This document shows, in pieces, positions 62,937 to 64,000 of a stretch of 64,000 nucleotides of DNA (position 1 is its first letter; each line of letters starts with the position of its first letter). The DNA is from Spirosoma endbachense (GTDB lineage Bacteria > Bacteroidota > Bacteroidia > Cytophagales > Spirosomataceae): the NCBI RefSeq assembly GCF_010233585.1, contig NZ_CP045997.1, positions 3,907,682-3,971,681 of the forward strand. The letters are read 5' to 3'. The position numbers and the translations under genes are program-made. Under the pieces are notes generated by a model, which saw only the letters and a program-made list of their open reading frames with translations, was not told where the DNA came from and ran no database searches.

Positions 62937-63380
62937 ATGAAAAACCTGTTAGTCTCCCTTTCCTTTGCAATCCTATTTCTCGTTGCTATAGGCTGTAAAA
63001 AGTCGGCTGATGTTGACCCAAGAGATCAATATGTTGGGTCATATAATGTAACCGCTTCTGTTTCAGTAAAAGTTAGTCTAAACCCGATAGGTAGCACTGT
63101 GGATAGATACAATATAATTGTTGAAAAAGGTAGCGCACCAAACGAATTAAAATTCACAGACCCATCCAATACTTATGTTGTTGAATTAGACGGCAATAAA
63201 TATATTGTGCCAGTTTTCACCACTACCAAAACTTTGAATGGTACAAACTATTCAGTTAGAACAATAGGTAGCGGAGTGTTTAATGAAAATTCAATGACCG
63301 TTAGCTTTTCTGCGAATAATTATACTAACAGTATTACAACTCAATGGGATTGGATTGGAAGCGGTGTTAAATATAAATAA
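62937..63380 (+). CDS. Hypothetical lipoprotein of the island
   Basis: A 147-residue protein with a lipobox (LVAIGC, Cys near residue 20). The mature part is rich in Thr, Ser and Asn with alternating strands (YVGSYNVTASVSVKVSL, VSFSANNYTNSITTQW), resembling a lipocalin-like or beta-sandwich surface protein. No family is recognised. The AT-rich codons differ from the core genes, in line with island DNA. Confidence 0.65.
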   Translation: MKNLLVSLSFAILFLVAIGCKKSADVDPRDQYVGSYNVTASVSVKVSLNPIGSTVDRYNIIVEKGSAPNELKFTDPSNTYVVELDGNKYIVPVFTTTKTLNGTNYSVRTIGSGVFNENSMTVSFSANNYTNSITTQWDWIGSGVKYK

Positions 63381-63402
63381 CCTCTAATTATCTCAATCAA
63401 CG

Positions 63403-63432
63403 AAGCCCGGCCAATGGCTGGGCTTTTATTTT
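63403..63432 (+). terminator. Terminator after the island lipoprotein
   Basis: AAGCCC and GGGCTT flank a GGC/GCT-rich loop and are followed by TTATTTTT. The T-run overlaps the stop codon of the minus-strand gene. Confidence 0.8.
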
Positions 63433-63929
63433 TCTAGGTATAAATTAGGCAATATTTCTCTTAAAAATGCAACCAAATCCTTTCCATTAGATCTAAAATC
63501 CCAAGGCAAATGATTTAATCCTTTATTATATTCTAATCCTTGAATATTTATGAAACAAAAAATCCCACCATCAAGAAAATAATAATTATCTTCGTATTGA
63601 TCTTTTGGAGATTCGGAATAATCAAGCTCTTCTAAGAATTCATAAATTTCCCTTAAATTATAAATTGAAGATTTATCATGTTTTATTATACGCCTATAAT
63701 ACCTTTTGTCGTAGTTGTCTTCAGGTTTTATTATATATTTTTCTAAAGTTTGATCAACTATATCATTATCACATTCAATAAAAAATAAAGGTGATAAGGC
63801 GCTTCCAGCATCTGGAATGAGGAAAATTAAACTTTTGAACTTTACATGGTAGTAACTATCGTTATCATCAGCATACAGGGCTTTCTTATAAAAACGGCAA
63901 GGAGCAGTTAGCCATACCTTTGTGGTTCT
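63426..63929 (-). pseudogene. Hypothetical protein truncated at its 5' end by an insertion sequence
   Basis: A minus-strand frame stays open for 168 codons from TAA at 63426-63428 up to a TAG at 63930-63932 but contains no in-frame ATG. The encoded C-terminus has motifs such as SALSPLFFIECDNDIVDQ, EELDYSESPKDQYE, DGGIFCFINIQGLEYN and FRSNGKDLVAFLREIL. The acidic, Phe-rich style is like many immunity or effector-partner proteins, but I do not recognise a family. The first residues before about 63880 overlap IS sequence, so the gene is probably cut by the insertion. DNA here is notably AT-rich. Confidence 0.55.
63915..63922 (+). promoter_or_regulatory. Predicted -7 element of the transposase gene
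   Basis: TACCTTTG, full match to TAnnTTTG, 22 bp before the ATG at 63945. Confidence 0.6.
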
Positions 63930-63944
63930 CTAGACTACAAAACC

Positions 63945-64000
63945 ATGACTGTCGCTCCCTGCTTGGCTAAACCTACAACATTTTTCCAACTTCTTGACCA
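63945..64000 (+). CDS. Transposase, N-terminal fragment
   Basis: Frame from ATG 63945 runs to the edge and starts MTVAPCLAKPTTFFQLLD, in the style of IS4/IS5-like DDE transposase N-termini. Too short to place firmly in a family. It begins an insertion sequence that appears to interrupt the minus-strand gene. Confidence 0.5.
   Translation, partial: MTVAPCLAKPTTFFQLLD

Larger units (their letters stand above)
63870..64000 (+). mobile_element. Left end of an insertion sequence
   Basis: The sequence changes from AT-rich to balanced near 63870, and a promoter plus transposase start follow. The terminal inverted repeat is not determinable because the other end lies outside the window. The boundary is approximate. 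Confidence 0.5.

Overview
The window looks like chromosomal DNA of a Bacteroidota bacterium of the Cytophagales, close to Spirosoma or a relative. I infer this from the gene set and its style: the XrtN exosortase with its VIT-domain partner, a LytS/LytTR pair, a GIN/DUF2807 adhesin-like protein, a CrtY-type lycopene cyclase, and many promoters with the Bacteroidota -7 element TAnnTTTG. Genus is not proven. Most of the window is ordinary core genome. The right end and one small insert are accessory.

Layout. 1-4560: the tail of an enolase-superfamily sugar-acid dehydratase, then two SGNH/GDSL hydrolases and a DUF5989 membrane peptide. 4638-6366: a LytTR regulator with its LytS-type kinase. 6799-11875: a vanadium-haloperoxidase-like PAP2 protein, an MpaB-family protein, L-serine dehydratase and an AI-2E-type permease. 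12062-19470: accA, a beta-CASP hydrolase, PBP4-type dacB, a CHASE3 kinase with a receiver, hslV and an Lrp regulator. 19554-22543: a promoter-driven tRNA-like RNA of about 157 nt, then lepA, whose 3' end is duplicated around a two-gene insert (nucleotidyltransferase plus small coiled-coil protein). 22559-25493: purK, a GIN protein and an ABC ATPase with a likely sigma-54 promoter. 26650-32781: the XrtN exosortase locus with its winged-helix regulator and two copies of a shared operator. 32844-49787: metabolic and housekeeping genes (glycosyltransferase, P450, hibernation factor, metK, crtY, lipA, OsmC, carbonic anhydrase, GlxA-type regulator, GH20 hexosaminidase, sirtuin, rhodanese, endonuclease III). 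49916-52269: an operon of one OmpA-like protein and two paralogous membrane-anchored helix-hairpin-helix proteins. 52497-61047: ROK kinase, an unrecognised secreted protein, N-carbamoylputrescine amidase, a Tat-exported oxidoreductase, cold-shock protein, Tex and an NlpC/P60 lipoprotein. 61535-64000: tRNA-Ala(GGC) followed by a tyrosine recombinase and low-GC cargo, the left end of a probable genomic island, with an insertion sequence starting at the window edge.

The two strongest leads are the cassette at the 3' end of lepA and the tRNA-like RNA just upstream of lepA. In the cassette, about 60 bp of the lepA 3' end is repeated 755 bp downstream, so the insert sits between an intact stop codon and what looks like the original lepA terminator. 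The XrtN locus is a known type of system, but the paired operator suggests a regulon not obvious from annotation alone.

All calls come from reading the sequence by eye. No database search, folding program or composition calculation was run.
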